This document shows, piece after piece, positions 28,001-42,021 of a stretch of 64,000 nucleotides of DNA (position 1 is its first letter; each line of letters begins with the position of its first letter). A program made the position numbers and the translations under genes. The notes under the pieces were generated by a model that saw only the letters and a program-made list of their open reading frames with translations, was not told the DNA's origin and searched no databases. Origin of the DNA: Eurosta solidaginis (taxonomy: Eukaryota; Arthropoda; Insecta; Diptera; Tephritidae); contig NW_027137025.1 of assembly GCF_040869045.1 (NCBI RefSeq), positions 62,001 through 126,000 of the forward strand. Direction: 5' to 3'.

Positions 28001-28927
28001 TTGCATCAGAGCGATAATTTTTGAGATAGTTATTAAAACTGTTTAAAGGTTGTCAAACGTTGTTTCTCGTTGTATATCCTTTAATTCTAGAGTTAAATTG
28101 ATAAATAACGTGTACGAATTTGTTTAACGCATTTGTTTTGGTTACTCGACGTCTCCGTTCTCGTGTAGCCTACATATTGCGTTTTTTTTTTTAATTTGCT
28201 TACCGGGCTAAAGGTTAGCATGCTTAAAATACGTAAGTCGTTTTGTTCAACAAATTTGAGTAGATAACTCATCAGTTGTTTGCATCAGAGCGACAATTTT
28301 TGAGATAGTTATTAAAATTGTTTAAAGGTTGTCAAACGTTGTTTCTCGTTGTATATCCTTTAATTCTAGAGTTAAATTGATAAATAACGTGTACGAATAT
28401 GTTTAACGCATTTGTTTTGGTCACTCGACGTCTCCGTTCTCGTGTAGCCTACATATTGCGTTTTTTTTTTTAATTTGCTTACCGGGCTAAAGGTTAGCAT
28501 GTTTAAAATACGTAAGTCGTTTTGTTCATCAAATTTAAGTAGATAACTCATCAGTTGTTTGCATCAGAGCGATAATTTTTGAGATAGTTATTAAAACTGT
28601 TTAAAGGTTGTCAAACGTTGTTTCTCGTTGTATATCCTTTAATTCTAGAGTTAAATTGATAAATAACGTGTACGAATTTGTTTAACGCATTTGTTTTGGT
28701 TACTCGACGTCTCCGTTCTCGTGTAGCCTACATATTGCGTTTTTTTTTTAATTTGCTTACCGGGCTAAAGTTTAGCATGCTTAAAATACGTAAGTCGTTT
28801 TGTTCATCAAATTTAAGTAAATAACTCATCAGTTGTTTGCATCAGAGCGATAATTTTTGAGATAGTTATTAAAACTGTTTAAAGGTTGTCAAACGTTGTT
28901 TCTCGTTGTATATCCTTTAATTCTAGA
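24197..28927 (+). repeat. 17-monomer superblock, copy 1 (includes D copy 2)
   Basis: This run of 17 monomers recurs at 29205..33958, at an offset of about 5.01 kb (18 monomers). It includes the end of block C, block D copy 2 (25032..27257) and a six-monomer block (27258..28927). The last is marked by 'gggctataggttagc', 'gtctctgttc' with 'ctttccggg', 'aaatttataaata' with 'cgtatttattttgg', a tcaacaaatttgag/'ttaaaattg' unit, 'aatatgttt'/'ggtcactcg', and 'aagtttagcatgctt' with 'gtaaataac'. It shows that HOR units here are themselves duplicated in larger units. Confidence 0.82.
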
Positions 28928-29204
28928 GTTAAATTGATAAATAACGTGTACGAATTTGTTTAACGCATTTGTTTTGGTTACTCGACGTCTCCGTTCTCGT
29001 GTAGCCTACATATTGCGTTTTTTTTTAATTTGCTTACCGGGCTAAAGGTTAGCATGTTTAAAATACGTAAGTCGTTTTGTTCATCAAATTTAAGTAGATA
29101 ACTCATCAGTTGTTTGCATCAGAGCGACAATTTTTGAGATAGTTATTAAAACTGTTTAAAGGTTGTCAAACGTTGTTTCTCGTTGTATATCCTTTAATTC
29201 TAGA

Positions 29205-32200
29205 GTTAAATTGATAAATAACGTGTACGAATTTGTTTAACGCATTTGTTTTGGTTACTCGACGTCTCCGTTCTCGTGTAGCCTACATATTGCGTTTTTT
29301 TTTTAATTTGCTTACCGGGCTAAAGGTTAGCATGTTTAAAATACGTAAGTCGTTTTGTTCATCATATTTAAGTAGATAACTCATCAGTTGTTTGCATCAG
29401 AGCGATAATTTTTGAGATAGTTATTAAAACTGTTTAAAGGTTGTCAAACGTTGTTTCTCGTTGTATATCCTTTAATTCTAGAGTTAAATTGATAAATAAC
29501 GTGTACGAATTTGTCTAACGCATTTGTTTTGGTTACTCGACGTCTCCGTTCTCGTGTAGCCTACATATTGCGTTTTTTTTTTTAATTTGCTTACCGGGCT
29601 AAAGGTTAGCATGTTTAAAATACGTAAGTCGTTTTGTTCAACAAATTTAAGTAGATAACTCATCAGTTGTTTGCATCAGAGCGATAATTTTTGAGATAGT
29701 TATTAAAACTGTTTAAAGGTTGTCAAACGTTGTTTCTCGTTGTATATCCTTTAATTCTAGAATTAAATTGATAAATAACGTGTACGAATTTGTTTAACGC
29801 ATTTGTTTTGGTTACTCGACGTCTCCGTTCTCGTGTAGCCTACATATTGCGTTTTTTTTTTTAATTTGCTTACCGGGCTAAAGGTTAGCATGTTTAAAAT
29901 GCGTAAGTCGTTTTGTTCAACAACTTTGAGTAGATAACTCATCAGTTGTTTGCATCAGAGCGATAATTTTTGAGATAGTTATTAAAACTGTTTAAAGGTT
30001 GTCAAACGTTGTTTCTCGTTGTATATCCTTTAATTCTAGAGTTAAATTGATAAATAACGTGTACGAATTTGTTTAACGCATTTGTTTTGGTTACTCGACG
30101 TCCTCCGTTCTCGTGTAGCCTACATATTGCGTTTTTTTTTTTAATTTGCTTACCGGGCTAAAGTTTAGCATGTTTAAAATACGTAAGTCGTTTTGTTCAT
30201 CAAATTTAAGTAGATAACTCATCAGTTGTTTGCATCAGAGCGACAATTTTTGAGATAGTTATTAAAACTGTTTAAAGGTTGTCAAACGTTGTTTCTCGTT
30301 GTATATCCTTTAATTCTAGAGTTAAATTGATAAATAACGTGTACGAATTTGTTTAACGCATTTGTTTTGGTTACTCGACGTCTCCGTTCTCGTGTAGCCT
30401 ACATATTGCGTTTTTTTTTTAATTTGCTTACCGGGCTAAAGGTTAGCATGTTTAAAATACGTAAGTCGTTTTGTTCATCATATTTAAGTAGATAACTCAT
30501 CAGTTGTTTGCATCAGAGCGATAATTTTTGAGATAGTTATTAAAACTGTTTAAAGGTTGTCAAACGTTGTTTCTCGTTGTATATCCTTTAATTCTAGAGT
30601 TAAATTGATAAATAACGTGTACGAATTTGTTTAACGCATTTGTTTTGGTTACTCGACGTCTCCGTTCTCGTGTAGCCTACATATTGCGTTTTTTTTTTAA
30701 TTTGCTTACCGGGCTAAAGGTTAGCATGTTTAAAATACGTTAGTCGTTTTGTTCATCAAATTTAAGTAGATAACTCATCAGTTGTTTGCATCAGAGCGAC
30801 AATTTTTGAGATAGTTATTAAAACTGTTTAAAGGTTGTCAAACGTTGTTTCTCGTTGTATATCCTTTAATTCTAGAGTTAAATTGATAAATAACGTGTAC
30901 GAATATGTTTAACGCATTTGTTTTGGTCACTCGACGTCTCCGTTCTCGTGTAGCCTACATATTGCGTTTTTTTTTTAATTTGCTTACCGGGCTAAAGGTT
31001 AGCATGTTTAAAATACGTAAGTCGTTTTGTTCATCCAATTTAAGTAGATAACTCATCAGTTGTTTGCATCAGAGCGATAATTTTTGAGATAGTTATTAAA
31101 ACTGTTTAAAGGTTGTCAAACGTTGTTTCTCGTTGTATATCCTTTAATTCTAGAGTTAAATTGATAAATAACGTGTACGAATTTGTTTAACGCATTTGTT
31201 TTGGTTACTCGACGTCTCCGTTCTCGTGTAGCCTACATATTGCGTTTTTTTTTTAATTTGCTTACCGGGCTAAAGGTTAGCATGTTTAAAATAGGTAAGT
31301 CGTTTTGTTCATCAAATTTAAGTAGATAACTCATCAGTTGTTTGCATCAGAGCGACAATTTTTGAGATAGTTATTAAAATTGTTTAAAGGTTGTCAAACG
31401 TTGTTTCTCGTTGTATATCCTTTAATTCTAGAGTTAAATTGATAAATAACGTGTACGAATATGTTTAACGCATTTGTTTTGGTCACTCGACGTCTCCGTT
31501 CTCGTGTAGCCTACATATTGCGTTTTTTTTTTAATTTGCTTACCGGGCTAAAGGTTAGCATGTTTAAAATACGTAAGTCGTTTTGTTCATCCAATTTAAG
31601 TAGATAACTCATCAGTTGTTTGCATCAGAGCGATAATTTTTGAGATAGTTATTAAAAACTGTTTAAAGGTTGTCAAACGTTGTTTCTCGTTGTAATATCC
31701 TTTAATTCTAGAGTTAAATTGATAAATAACGTGTACGAATTTGTTTAACGCATTTGTTTTGGTTACTCGACGTCTCCGTTCTCGTGTAGCCTACATATTG
31801 CGTTTTTTTTTTAATTTGCTTACCGGGCTAAAGGTTAGCATGTTTAAAATACGTAAGTCGTTTTGTTCATCCAATTTAAGTAGATAACTCATCAGTTGTT
31901 TGCATCAGAGCGATAATTTTTGAGATAGTTATTAAAACTGTTTAAAGGTTGTCAAACGTTGTTTCTCGTTGTATATCCTTTAATTCTAGAGTTAAATTGA
32001 TAAATAACGTGTACGAATTTGTTTAACGCATTTGTTTTGGTTACTCGACGTCCTCCGTTCTCGTGTAGCCTACATATTGCGTTTTTTTTTTTAATTTGCT
32101 TACCGGGCTAAAGTTTAGCATGCTTAAAATACGTAAGTCGTTTTTGTTCATCAAAATTTAAGTAGATAACTCATCAGTTGTTTGCATCAGAGCGATAATT

Positions 32201-33958
32201 TTTGAGATAGTTATTAAAACTGTTTAAAGGTTGTCAAACGTTGTTTTCTCGTTGTATATCCTTTAATTCTAGAGTTAAATTGATAAATAACGTGTACGAA
32301 TTTGTTTAACGCATTTGTTTTGGTTACTCGACGTCTCCGTTCTCGTGTAGCCTACATATTGCGTTTTTTTTTTTAATTTGCTTACCGGGCTATAGGTTAG
32401 CATGCTTAAAATACGTAAGTCGTTTTGTTCATCATATTTAAGTAGATAACTCATCAGTTGTTTGCATCAGAGCGATAATTTTTGAGATAGTTATTAAAAC
32501 TGTTTAAAGGTTGTCAAACGTTGTTTCTCGTTGTATATCCTTTAATTCTAGAGTTAAATTGATAAATAACGTGTACGAATTTGTTTAACGCATTTGTTTT
32601 GGTTACTCGACGTCTCTGTTCTCGTTGTAGCCTACATATTGCGTTTTTTTTTTTAATTTGCTTTCCGGGCTAAAGGTTAGCATGTTTAAAATACGTAAGT
32701 CGTTTTGTTCAACAAATTTAAGTAGATAACTCATCAGTTGTTTGCATCAGAGCGACAATTTTTGAGATAGTTATTAAAACTGTTTAAAGGTTGTCAAACG
32801 TTGTTTCTCGTTGTATATCCTTTAATTCTAGAGTTAAATTTATAAATAACGTGTACGAATTTGTTTAACGTATTTATTTTGGTTACTCGACGTCTCCGTT
32901 CTCGTGTAGCCTACATATTGCGTTTTTTTTTAAAATTTGCTTACCGGGCTAAAGGTTAGCATGTTTAAAATACGTAAGTCGTTTTGTTCATCAAATTTAA
33001 GTAGATAACTCATCAGTTGTTTTGCATCAGAGCGATAATTTTTGAGATAGTTATTAAAACTGTTTAAAGGTTGTCAAACGTTGTTTCTCGTTGTATATCC
33101 TTTAATTCTAGAGTTAAATTGATAAATAACGTGTACGAATTTGTTTAACGCATTTGTTTTGGTTACTCGACGTCTCCGTTCTCGTGTAGCCTACATATTG
33201 CGTTTTTTTTTTAATTTGCTTACCGGGCTAAAGGTTAGCATGCTTAAAATACGTAAGTCGTTTTGTTCAACAAATTTGAGTAGATAACTCATCAGTTGTT
33301 TGCATCAGAGCGACAATTTTTGAGATAGTTTATTAAAATTGTTTAAAGGTTTGTCAAACGTTGTTTTCTCGTTGTATATCCTTTAATTCTAGAGTTAAAT
33401 TGATAAATAACGTGTACGAATATGTTTAACGCATTTGTTTTGGTCACTCGACGTCTCCGTTCTCGTGTAGCCTACATATTGCGTTTTTTTTTTTTTTAAT
33501 TTGCTTACCGGGCTAAAGGTTAGCATGTTTAAAATACGTAAGTCGTTTTTGTTTCATCAAATTTAAGTAGATAACTCATCAGTTGTTTGCATCAGAGCGA
33601 TAATTTTTGAGATAGTTATTAAAACTGTTTAAAGGTTGTCAAACGTTGTTTCTCGTTGTATATCCTTTAATTCTAGAGTTAAATTGATAAATAACGTGTA
33701 CGAATTTGTTTAACGCATTTGTTTTTGGTTACTCGACGTCTCCGTTCTCGTGTAGCCTACATATTGCGTTTTTTTTTTAATTTGCTTACCGGGCTAAAGT
33801 TTAGCATGCTTAAAATACGTAAGTCGTTTTGTTCATCAAAATTTAAGTAAATAACTCATCAGTTGTTTGCATCAGAGCGATAATTTTTGAGATAGTTATT
33901 AAAAACTGTTTAAAGGTTGTCAAACGTTGTTTCTCGTTGTATATCCTTTAATTCTAGA
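29205..33958 (+). repeat. 17-monomer superblock, copy 2 (includes D copy 3)
   Basis: This is the second copy of 24197..28927, with the same order of rare variants. It is slightly longer because its second half carries many extra single bases, as do the monomers after it. Its six-monomer tail (32274..33958) is followed by a further partial, degraded copy starting at 33959 ('gggctataggttagc', then 'gtctctgttc'/'ctttccggg'). Confidence 0.8.
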
Positions 33959-35790
33959 GTTAAATTGATAAATAACGTGTACGAATTTGTTTAACGCATT
34001 TGTTTTGGTTACTCGACGTCTCCGTTCTCGTGTAGCCTACATATTGCGTTTTTTTTTTAATTTGCTTACCGGGCTATAGGTTAGCATGCTTAAAATACGT
34101 AAGTCGTTTTGTTCATCATATTTAAGTAGATAACTCATCAGTTGTTTGCATCAGAGCGATAATTTTTGAGATAGTTATTAAACTGTTTAAAGGTTGTCAA
34201 ACGTTGTTTCTCGTTGTATATCCTTTAATTCTAGAGTTAAATTGATAAATAACGTTTACGAATTTGTTTAACGCATTTGTTTTGGTTACTCGACGTCTCT
34301 GTTCTCGTGTAGGCCTACATATTGCGTTTTTTTTTTTTTAATTTGCTTTCCGGGCTAAAGGTTAGCATGTTTAAAATACGTAAGTCGTTTTGTTCAACAA
34401 ATTTAAGTAGATAACTCATCAGTTGTTTGCATCAGAGCGACAATTTTTGAGATAGTTATTAAAACTGTTTAAAGGTTGTCAAACGTTGTTTCTCGTTGTA
34501 TATCCTTTAATTCTAGAGTTAAATTGATAAATAACGTGTACGAATTTGTTTAACGTATTGTTTTGGTTACTCGACGTCTCCGTTCTCGTGTAGCCTACAT
34601 ATTGCGTTTTTTTTTTTTAATTTGCTTACCGGGCTAAAGGTTAGCATGTTTAAAATACGTAAGTCGTTTTCTTCATCAAATTTAAATAGATAACTCATCA
34701 GTTGTTTGCATCAGAGCGATAATTTTTTGAGATAGTTATTAAAACTGTTTAAAGGTTGTCAAACGTTGTTTCTCGTTGTATATCCTTTAATTCTAGAGTT
34801 AAATTGATAAATAACGTGTACGAATTTGTTTAACGCATTTGTTTTGGTTACTCGACGTCTCCGTTCTCGTGTAGCCTACATATTGCGTTTTTTTTTTTTA
34901 ATTTGCTTACCGGGCTAAAGGTTAGCATGTTTAAAATTACGTAAGTCGTTTTGTTCAACAAATTTGAGTAAATAACTCATCAGTTGTTTGCATCAGAGCG
35001 ATAATTTTTGAGATAGATATTAAAACTGTTTAAAGGTTGTCAAACGTTGTTTCTCGTTGTATATCCTTTAATTCTAGAGTTAAATTGATAAATAAACGTG
35101 TTACGAATTTGTTTTAACGCATTTGTTTTGGTTACTCGACGTCTCTGTTCTCGTGTAGCCTACATATTGCGTTTTTTTTTTTAATTTGCTTAAAATACGT
35201 AAGTCGTTTTGTTCATCAAATTTAAGTAGATAACTCATCAGTTGTTTGCATCAGAGCGATAATTTTTGAGATAGTTATTAAAATTGGTTTAAAGGTTGTC
35301 AAACGTTGTTTTCTCGTTGTATATCCTTTAATTCTAGAGTTAAATTGATAAATAACGTTGTACGAATTTGTTTAACGCATTTGTTTTGGTTACTCGACGT
35401 CTCCGTTCTCGTGTAGCCTACATATTGCGTTTTTTTTTTAATTTGCTTACCGGGCTAAAGGTTAGCATGTTTAAAAATACGTTAGTCGTTTTGTTCATCA
35501 AATTTAAGTAGATAACTCATCAGTTGTTTGCATCAGAGCGATAATTTTTGAGATAGTTATTAAAACTGTTTTAAAGGTTGTCAAACGTTGTTTCTCGTTG
35601 TATATCCTTTAATTCTAGAGTTAAATTGATAAATAACGTGGTACGAATTTGTTTAACGCATTTGTTTTGGTTACTCGACGTCCTCCGTTCTCGTGTAGCC
35701 TACATATTGCGTTTTTTTTTTTTAATTTGCTTACCGGGCTAAAGGTTAGCATGTTTAAAATACGTAAGTTGTTTGTTCATCATATTTCAG
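31640..35790. other. Indel-rich segment of the satellite (probable sequence errors)
   Basis: About 30 single-base gains occur within 4.1 kb, nearly all doubling an existing base. Examples are 'attaaaaactg', 'gttgtaatatcc', 'gacgtcctccg', 'gtcgtttttgttc', 'ctcgttgtagcc', 'tagtttattaaa', 'gtgtaggcctac', 'aataaacgtgttacg', 'aacgtggtacg' and 'tgttttaaagg'. The rest of the window has only scattered indels. Insertion-biased, one-base changes confined to one segment resemble uncorrected long-read error rather than biology. A 24-bp deletion lies in it at 35188..35192. Coordinates and variant calls here should be treated with care. Confidence 0.75.
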
Positions 35791-36177
35791 TAGATAACTC
35801 ATCAGTTGTTTGCATCAGAGCGATAATTTTTGAGATAGTTATTAAAACTGTTTAAAGGTTGTCAAACGTTGTTTCTCGTTGTATATCCTTTAATTCTAGA
35901 GTTAAATTGATAAATAACGTGTACGAATTTGTTTAACGCATTTGCTTTGGTTACTCGACGTCTCCGTTCTCGTGTAGCCTACATATTGCGTTTTTTTTTA
36001 ACTTGCTTACCGGGCTAAAGGTTAGCATGCTTAAAATACGTAAGTCGTTTTGTTCATCATATTTAAGTAGATAACTCATCAGTTGTTTGCATCAGAGCGA
36101 TAATTTTTGAGATAGTTATTAAAACTGTTTAAAGGTTGTCAAACGTTGTTTCTCGTTGTATATCCTTTAATTTTAGA

Positions 36178-39100
36178 GTTAAATTGATAAATAACGTGTA
36201 CGAATTTGTTTAACGCATTTGTTTTGGTTACTCGACGTCTCCGTTCTCGTGTAGCCTACATATTGCGTTTTTTTTTTTAATTTGCTTACCGGGCTAAAGG
36301 TTAGCATGTTTAAAATACGTAAGTCGTTTTGTTCATCAAATTTAAGTAGATAACTCATCAGTTGTTTGCATCAGAGTGATAATTTTTGAGATAGTTATTA
36401 AAACTGTTTAAAGGTTGTCAAACGTTGTTTCTCGTTGTATATCCTTTAATCCTAGAGTTAAATTGATAAATGACGTGTACGAATTTGTTTAACGCATTTG
36501 TTTTGGTTACTCGACGTCTCCGTTCTCGTGTAGCCCACATATTGCGTTTTTTTTTTAATTTGCTTACCGGGCTAAAGGTTAGCATGTTTAAAATACGTAA
36601 GTCGTTTTGTTCATCAAATTTAAGTAGATAATTCATCAGTTGTTTGCATCAGAGCGATAATTATTGAGATAGTTATTAAAACTGTTTAAAGGTTGTCAAA
36701 CGTTGTTTCTCGTTGTATATCCTTTAATTCTAGAGTTAAATTGATAAATAACGTGTACGAATTTGTTTAACGCATTTGTTTTGGTTACTCGACGTCTCCG
36801 TTCTCGTGTAGCCTACATATTGCGTTTTTTTTTTTAATTTGCTTACCGGGCTAAAGGTTAGCATGTTTAAAATACGTAAGTCGTTTTGTTCATCAAATTT
36901 AAGTAGATAACTCATCAGTTGTTTGCATCAGAGCGATAATTTTTGAGATAGTTATTAAAACTGTTTAAAGGTTGTCAAACGTTGTTTCTCGTTGTATATC
37001 CTTTAATTCTAGAGTTAAATTGATAAATAACGTGTACGAATTTGTTTAACGCATTTGTTTTGGTTACTCGACGTCTCCGTTCTCGTGTAGCCTACATATT
37101 GCGTTTTTTTTTTTAATTTGCTTACCGGGCTAAAGGTTAGCATGTTTAAGTACGTAAGTCGTTTTGTTCAACAAATTTAAGTAGATAACTCATCAGTTGT
37201 TTGCATCAGAGCGATAATTTTTGAGATAGTTATTAAAACTGTTTAAAGGTTGTCAAACGTTGTTTCTCGTTGTATATCCTTTAATTCTAGAGTTAAATTG
37301 ATAAATAACGTGTACGAATTTGTTTAACGCATTTGTTTTGGTTACTCGACGTCTCCGTTCTCGTGTAGCCTACATATTGCGTTTTTTTTTTAATTTGCTT
37401 ACCGGGCTAAAGGTTAGCATGTTTAAAATACGTAAGTCGTTTTGTTCATCAAATTTAAGTAGATAACTCATCAGTTGTTTGCATCAGAGCGACAATTTTT
37501 GAGATAGTTATTAAAACTGTTTAAAGGTTGTCAAACGTTGTTTCTCGTTGTATATCCTTTAATCCTAGAGTTAAATTGATAAATAACGTGTACGAATTTG
37601 TTTAACGCATTTGTTTTGGTTACTCGACGTCTCCGTTCTCGTGTAGCCCACATATTGCGTTTTTTTTTTAATTTGCTTACCGGGCTAAAGGTTAGCATGT
37701 TTAAAATACATAAGTCGTTTTGTTCATCAAATTTAAGTAGATAACTCATCAGTTGTTTGCATCAGAGCGACAATTTTTGAGATAGTTATTAAAACTGTTT
37801 AAAGGTTGTCAAACGTTGTTTCTCGTTGTATATCCTTTAATTCTAGAGTTAAATTGATAAATAACGTGTACGAATTTGTTTAACGCATTTGTTTTGGTTA
37901 CTCGACGTCTCCGTTCTCGTGTAGCCTACATATTGCGTTTTTTTTTTAATTTGCTTACCGGGCTAAAGGTTAGCATGTTTAAAATACGTAAGTCGTTTTG
38001 TTCATCATATTTAAGTAGATAACTCATCAGTTGTTTGCATCAGAGCGATAATTTTTGAGATAGTTATTAAAACTGTTTAAAGGTTGTCAAACGTTGTTTC
38101 TCGTTGTATATCCTTTAATTCTAGAGTTAAATTGATAAATAACGTGTACGAATTTGTTTAACGCATTTGTTTTGGTTACTCGACGTCTCCGTTCTCGTGT
38201 AGCCTACATATTGCGTTTTTTTTTTAATTTGCTTACCGGGCTAAAGCTTAGCATGTTTAAAATACGTAAGTCGTTTTGTTCATCAAATTTAAGTAGATAA
38301 CTCATCAGTTGTTTGCATCAGAGCGATAATTTTTGAGATAGTTATTAAAACTGTTTAAAGGTTGTCAAACGTTGTTTCTCGTTGTATATCCTTTAATTCT
38401 AGAGTTAAATTGATAAATAACGTGTACGAATTTGTTTAACGCATTTGTTTTGGTTACTCGACGTCTCCGTTTTCGTGTAGCCTACATATTGCGTTTTTTT
38501 TTTAATTTGCTTACCGGGCTAAAGGTTAGCATGTTTAAAATACATAAGTCGTTTTGTTCATCATATTTAAGTAGATAACTCATCAGTTGTTTGCATCAGA
38601 GCGATAATTTTTGAGATAGTTATTAAAACTGTTTAAAGGTTGTCAAACGTTGTTTCTCGTTGTATAGCCTTTAATTCTAGAGTTAAATTGATAAATAACG
38701 TGTACGAATTTGTTTAACGCATTTGTTTTGGTTACTCGACGTCTCCGTTCTCGTGTAGCCTACATATTGCGTTTTTTTTTTTAATTTGCTTACCGGGCTA
38801 AAGGTTAGCATGTTTAAAATACGTAAGTCGTTTTGTTCATCATATTTAAGTAGATAACTCATCAGTTGTTTGCATCAGAGCGATAATTTTTGAGATAGTT
38901 ATTAAAACTGTTTAAAGGTTGTCAAGCGTTGTTTCTCGTTGTATATCCTTTAATTCTAGAGTTAAATTGATAAATAACGTGTACGAATTTGTTTAACGAA
39001 TTTGTTTTGGTTACTCGACGTCTCCGTTCTCGTGTAGCCTACATATTGCATTTTTTTTTTAATTTGCTTACCGGGCTAAAGGTTAGCATGTTTAAAATAC

Positions 39101-42021
39101 GTAAGTCGTTTTGTTCAACAAATTTGAGTAGATAACTCATCAGTTGTTTGCATCAGAGCGACAATTTTTGAGATTGTTATTAAAACTGTTTAAAGGTTGT
39201 CAAACGTTCTTTCTCGTTGTATATCCTTTAATTCTAGAGTTAAATTGATAAATAACGTGTACGAATTTGTTTAACGCATTTGTTTTGGTTACTCGACGTC
39301 TCCGTTCTCGTGTAGCCTACATATTGCGTTTTTTTTTTTTTAATTTGCTTACCGGGCTAAAGGTTAGCATGTTTAAAATACGTAAGTCGTTTTGTTCAAC
39401 AAATTTAAGTAGATAACTCATCAGTTGTTTGCATCAGAGCGATAATTTTTGAGATAGTTATTAAAACTGTTTAAAGGTTGTCAAACGTTGTTTCTCGTTG
39501 TATATCCTTTAATTCTAGAGTTAAATTGATAAATAACGTGTACGAATTTGTTTAACGCATTTGTTTTGGTTACTCGACGTCTCCGTTCTCGTGTAGCCTA
39601 CATATTGCGTTTTTTTTTTTTAATTTGCTTACCGGGCTAAAAGTTAGCATGTTTAAAATACGTAAGTCGTTTTGTTCATCAAATTTAAGTAGATAACTCA
39701 TCAGTTGTTTGCATCAGAGCGATAATTTTTGAGATAGTTATTAAAACTGTTTAAAGGTTGTCAAACGTTGTTTCTCGTTGTATATCCTTTAATTCTAGAG
39801 TTAAATTGATAAATAACGTGTACGAATTTGTTTAACGCATTTGTTTTGGTTACTCGACGTCTCCGTTCTCGTGTAGCCTACATATTGCGTTTTTTTTTAA
39901 TTTGCTTACCGGGCTAAAGGTTAGCATGTTTAAAATACGTAAGTCGTTTTGTTCAACAAATTTGAGTAGATAACTCATCAGTTGTTTGCATCAGAGCGAT
40001 AATTTTTGAGATAGTTATTAAAACTGTTTAAAGGTTGTCAAACGTTGTTTCTCGTTGTATATCCTTTAATTCTAGAGTTAAATTGATAAATAACGTGTAC
40101 GAATTTGTTTAACGCATTTGTTTTGGTTACTCGACGTCTCCGTTCTCGTGTAGCCTACATATTGCGTTTTTTTTTTAATTTGCTTACCGGGCTAAAGGTT
40201 AGCATGTTTAAAATACGTAAGTCGTTTTGTTCAACAAATTTGAGTAGATAACTCATCAGTTGTTTGCATCAGAGCGATAATTTTTGAGATAGTTATTAAA
40301 ACTGTTTAAAGGTTGTCAAACGTTGTTTCTCGTTGTATATCCTTTAATTCTAGAGTTAAATTGATAAATAACGTGTACGAATTTGCTTAACGCATTTGTT
40401 TTGGTTACTCGACGTCTCTGTTCTCGTGTAGCCTACATATTGCGTTTTTTTTTTTAATTTGCTTACCGGGCTAAAGGTTAGCATGTTTAAAATACGTAAG
40501 TCGTTTTGTTCAACAAATTTAAGTAGATAACTCATCAGTTGTTTGCATCAGAGCGATAATTTTTGAGATAGTTATTAAAACTGTTTAAAGGTTGTCAAAC
40601 GTTGTTTCTCGTTGTATATCCTTTAATTCTAGAGTTAAATTGATAAATAACGTGTACGAATTTGTTTAACGCATTTGTTTTGGTTACTCGACGTCTCCGT
40701 TCTCGTGTAGCCTACATATTGCGTTTTTTTTTTAATTTGCTTACCGGGCTAAAGGTTAGCATGTTTAAAATACGTAAGTCGTTTTGTTCAACAAATTTGA
40801 GTAGATAACTCATCAGTTGTTTGCATCAGAGCGACAATTTTTGAGATAGTTATTAAAACTGTTTAAAGGTTGTCAAACGTTGTTTCTCGTTGTATATCCT
40901 TTAATTCTAGAGTTAAATTGATAAATAACGTGTATGAATTTGTTTAACGCATTTGTTACTCGACGTCTCCGTTCTCGTGTAGCCTACATATTGCGTTTTT
41001 TTTTTAATTTGCTTACCGGGCTAAAGGTTAGCATGTTTAAAATACGTAAGTCGTTTTGTTCATCAAATTTAAGTAGATAACTCATCAGTTGTTTGCATCA
41101 GAGCGATAATTTTTGAGATAGTTATTAAAACTGTTTAAAGGTTGTCAAACGTTGTTTCTCGTTGTATATCCTTTAATTCTAGAGTTAAATTGATAAATAA
41201 CGTGTACGAATTTGTTTAACGCATTTGTTTTGGTTACTCGACGTCTCCGTTCTCGTGTAGCCTACATATTGCGTTTTTTTTTTTTTAATTTGCTTACCGG
41301 GCTAAAGGTTAGCATGCTTAAAATACGTAAATCGTTTTGTTCAACAAATTTGAGTAGATAACTCATCAGTTGTTTGCATCAGAGCGACAATTTTTGAGAT
41401 AGTTATTAAAACTGTTTAAAGGTTGTCAAACGTTGTTTCTCGTTGTATATCCTTTAATTCTAGAGTTAAATTGATAAATAACGTGTACGAATTTGTTTAA
41501 CGCATTTGTTTTGGTTACTCGACGTCTCCGTTCTCGTGTAGCCTACATATTGCGTTTTTTTTTTAATTTGCTTACCGGGCTAAAGGTTAGCATGTTTAAA
41601 ATACGTAAGTCGTTTTGTTCAACAAATTTAAGTAGATAACTCATCAGTTGTTTGCATCAGAGCGACAATTTTTGAGATAGTTATTAAAACTGTTTAAAGG
41701 TTGTCAAACGTTGTTTCTCGTTGTATATCCTTTAATTCTAGAGTTAAATTGATAAATAACGTGTACGAATTTGTTTAACGCATTTGTTTTGGTTACTCGA
41801 CGTCTCCGTTCTCGTGTAGCCTACATATTGCGTTTTTTTTTTTAATTTGCTTACCGGGCTAAAGGTTAGCATGTTTAAAATACGTAAGTCGTTTTGTTCA
41901 ACAAATTTAAGTAGATAACTCATCAGTTGTTTGCATCAGAGCGACAATTTTTGAGATAGTTATTAAAACTGTTTAAAGGTTGTCAAACGTTGTTTCTCGT
42001 TGTATATCCTTTAATTCTAGA
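36178..42021 (+). repeat. Higher-order repeat G, 21-mer copy 1 (~5.84 kb)
   Basis: Twenty-one monomers recur directly downstream at 42022..47862. Shared marks at a constant offset of 5839-5844 bp are 'aatcctagag' with 'gtagcccaca' (two units), 'catgtttaagtacg', 'aatacataag', 'gttgtatagcc', 'attgcattttt', 'gagattgttatt' and 'aacgttctttctc'. The middle of the block (about 39.8-41.3 kb) matches less well than the two ends. One unit here has a 6-bp deletion ('catttgttactcg', about 40.95 kb). Confidence 0.85.

Noticed and set aside
35649..35855. 68-codon plus-strand frame
   Set aside because: It starts at TTG and is created by extra single bases in the indel-rich segment. The translation is a frameshifted satellite.
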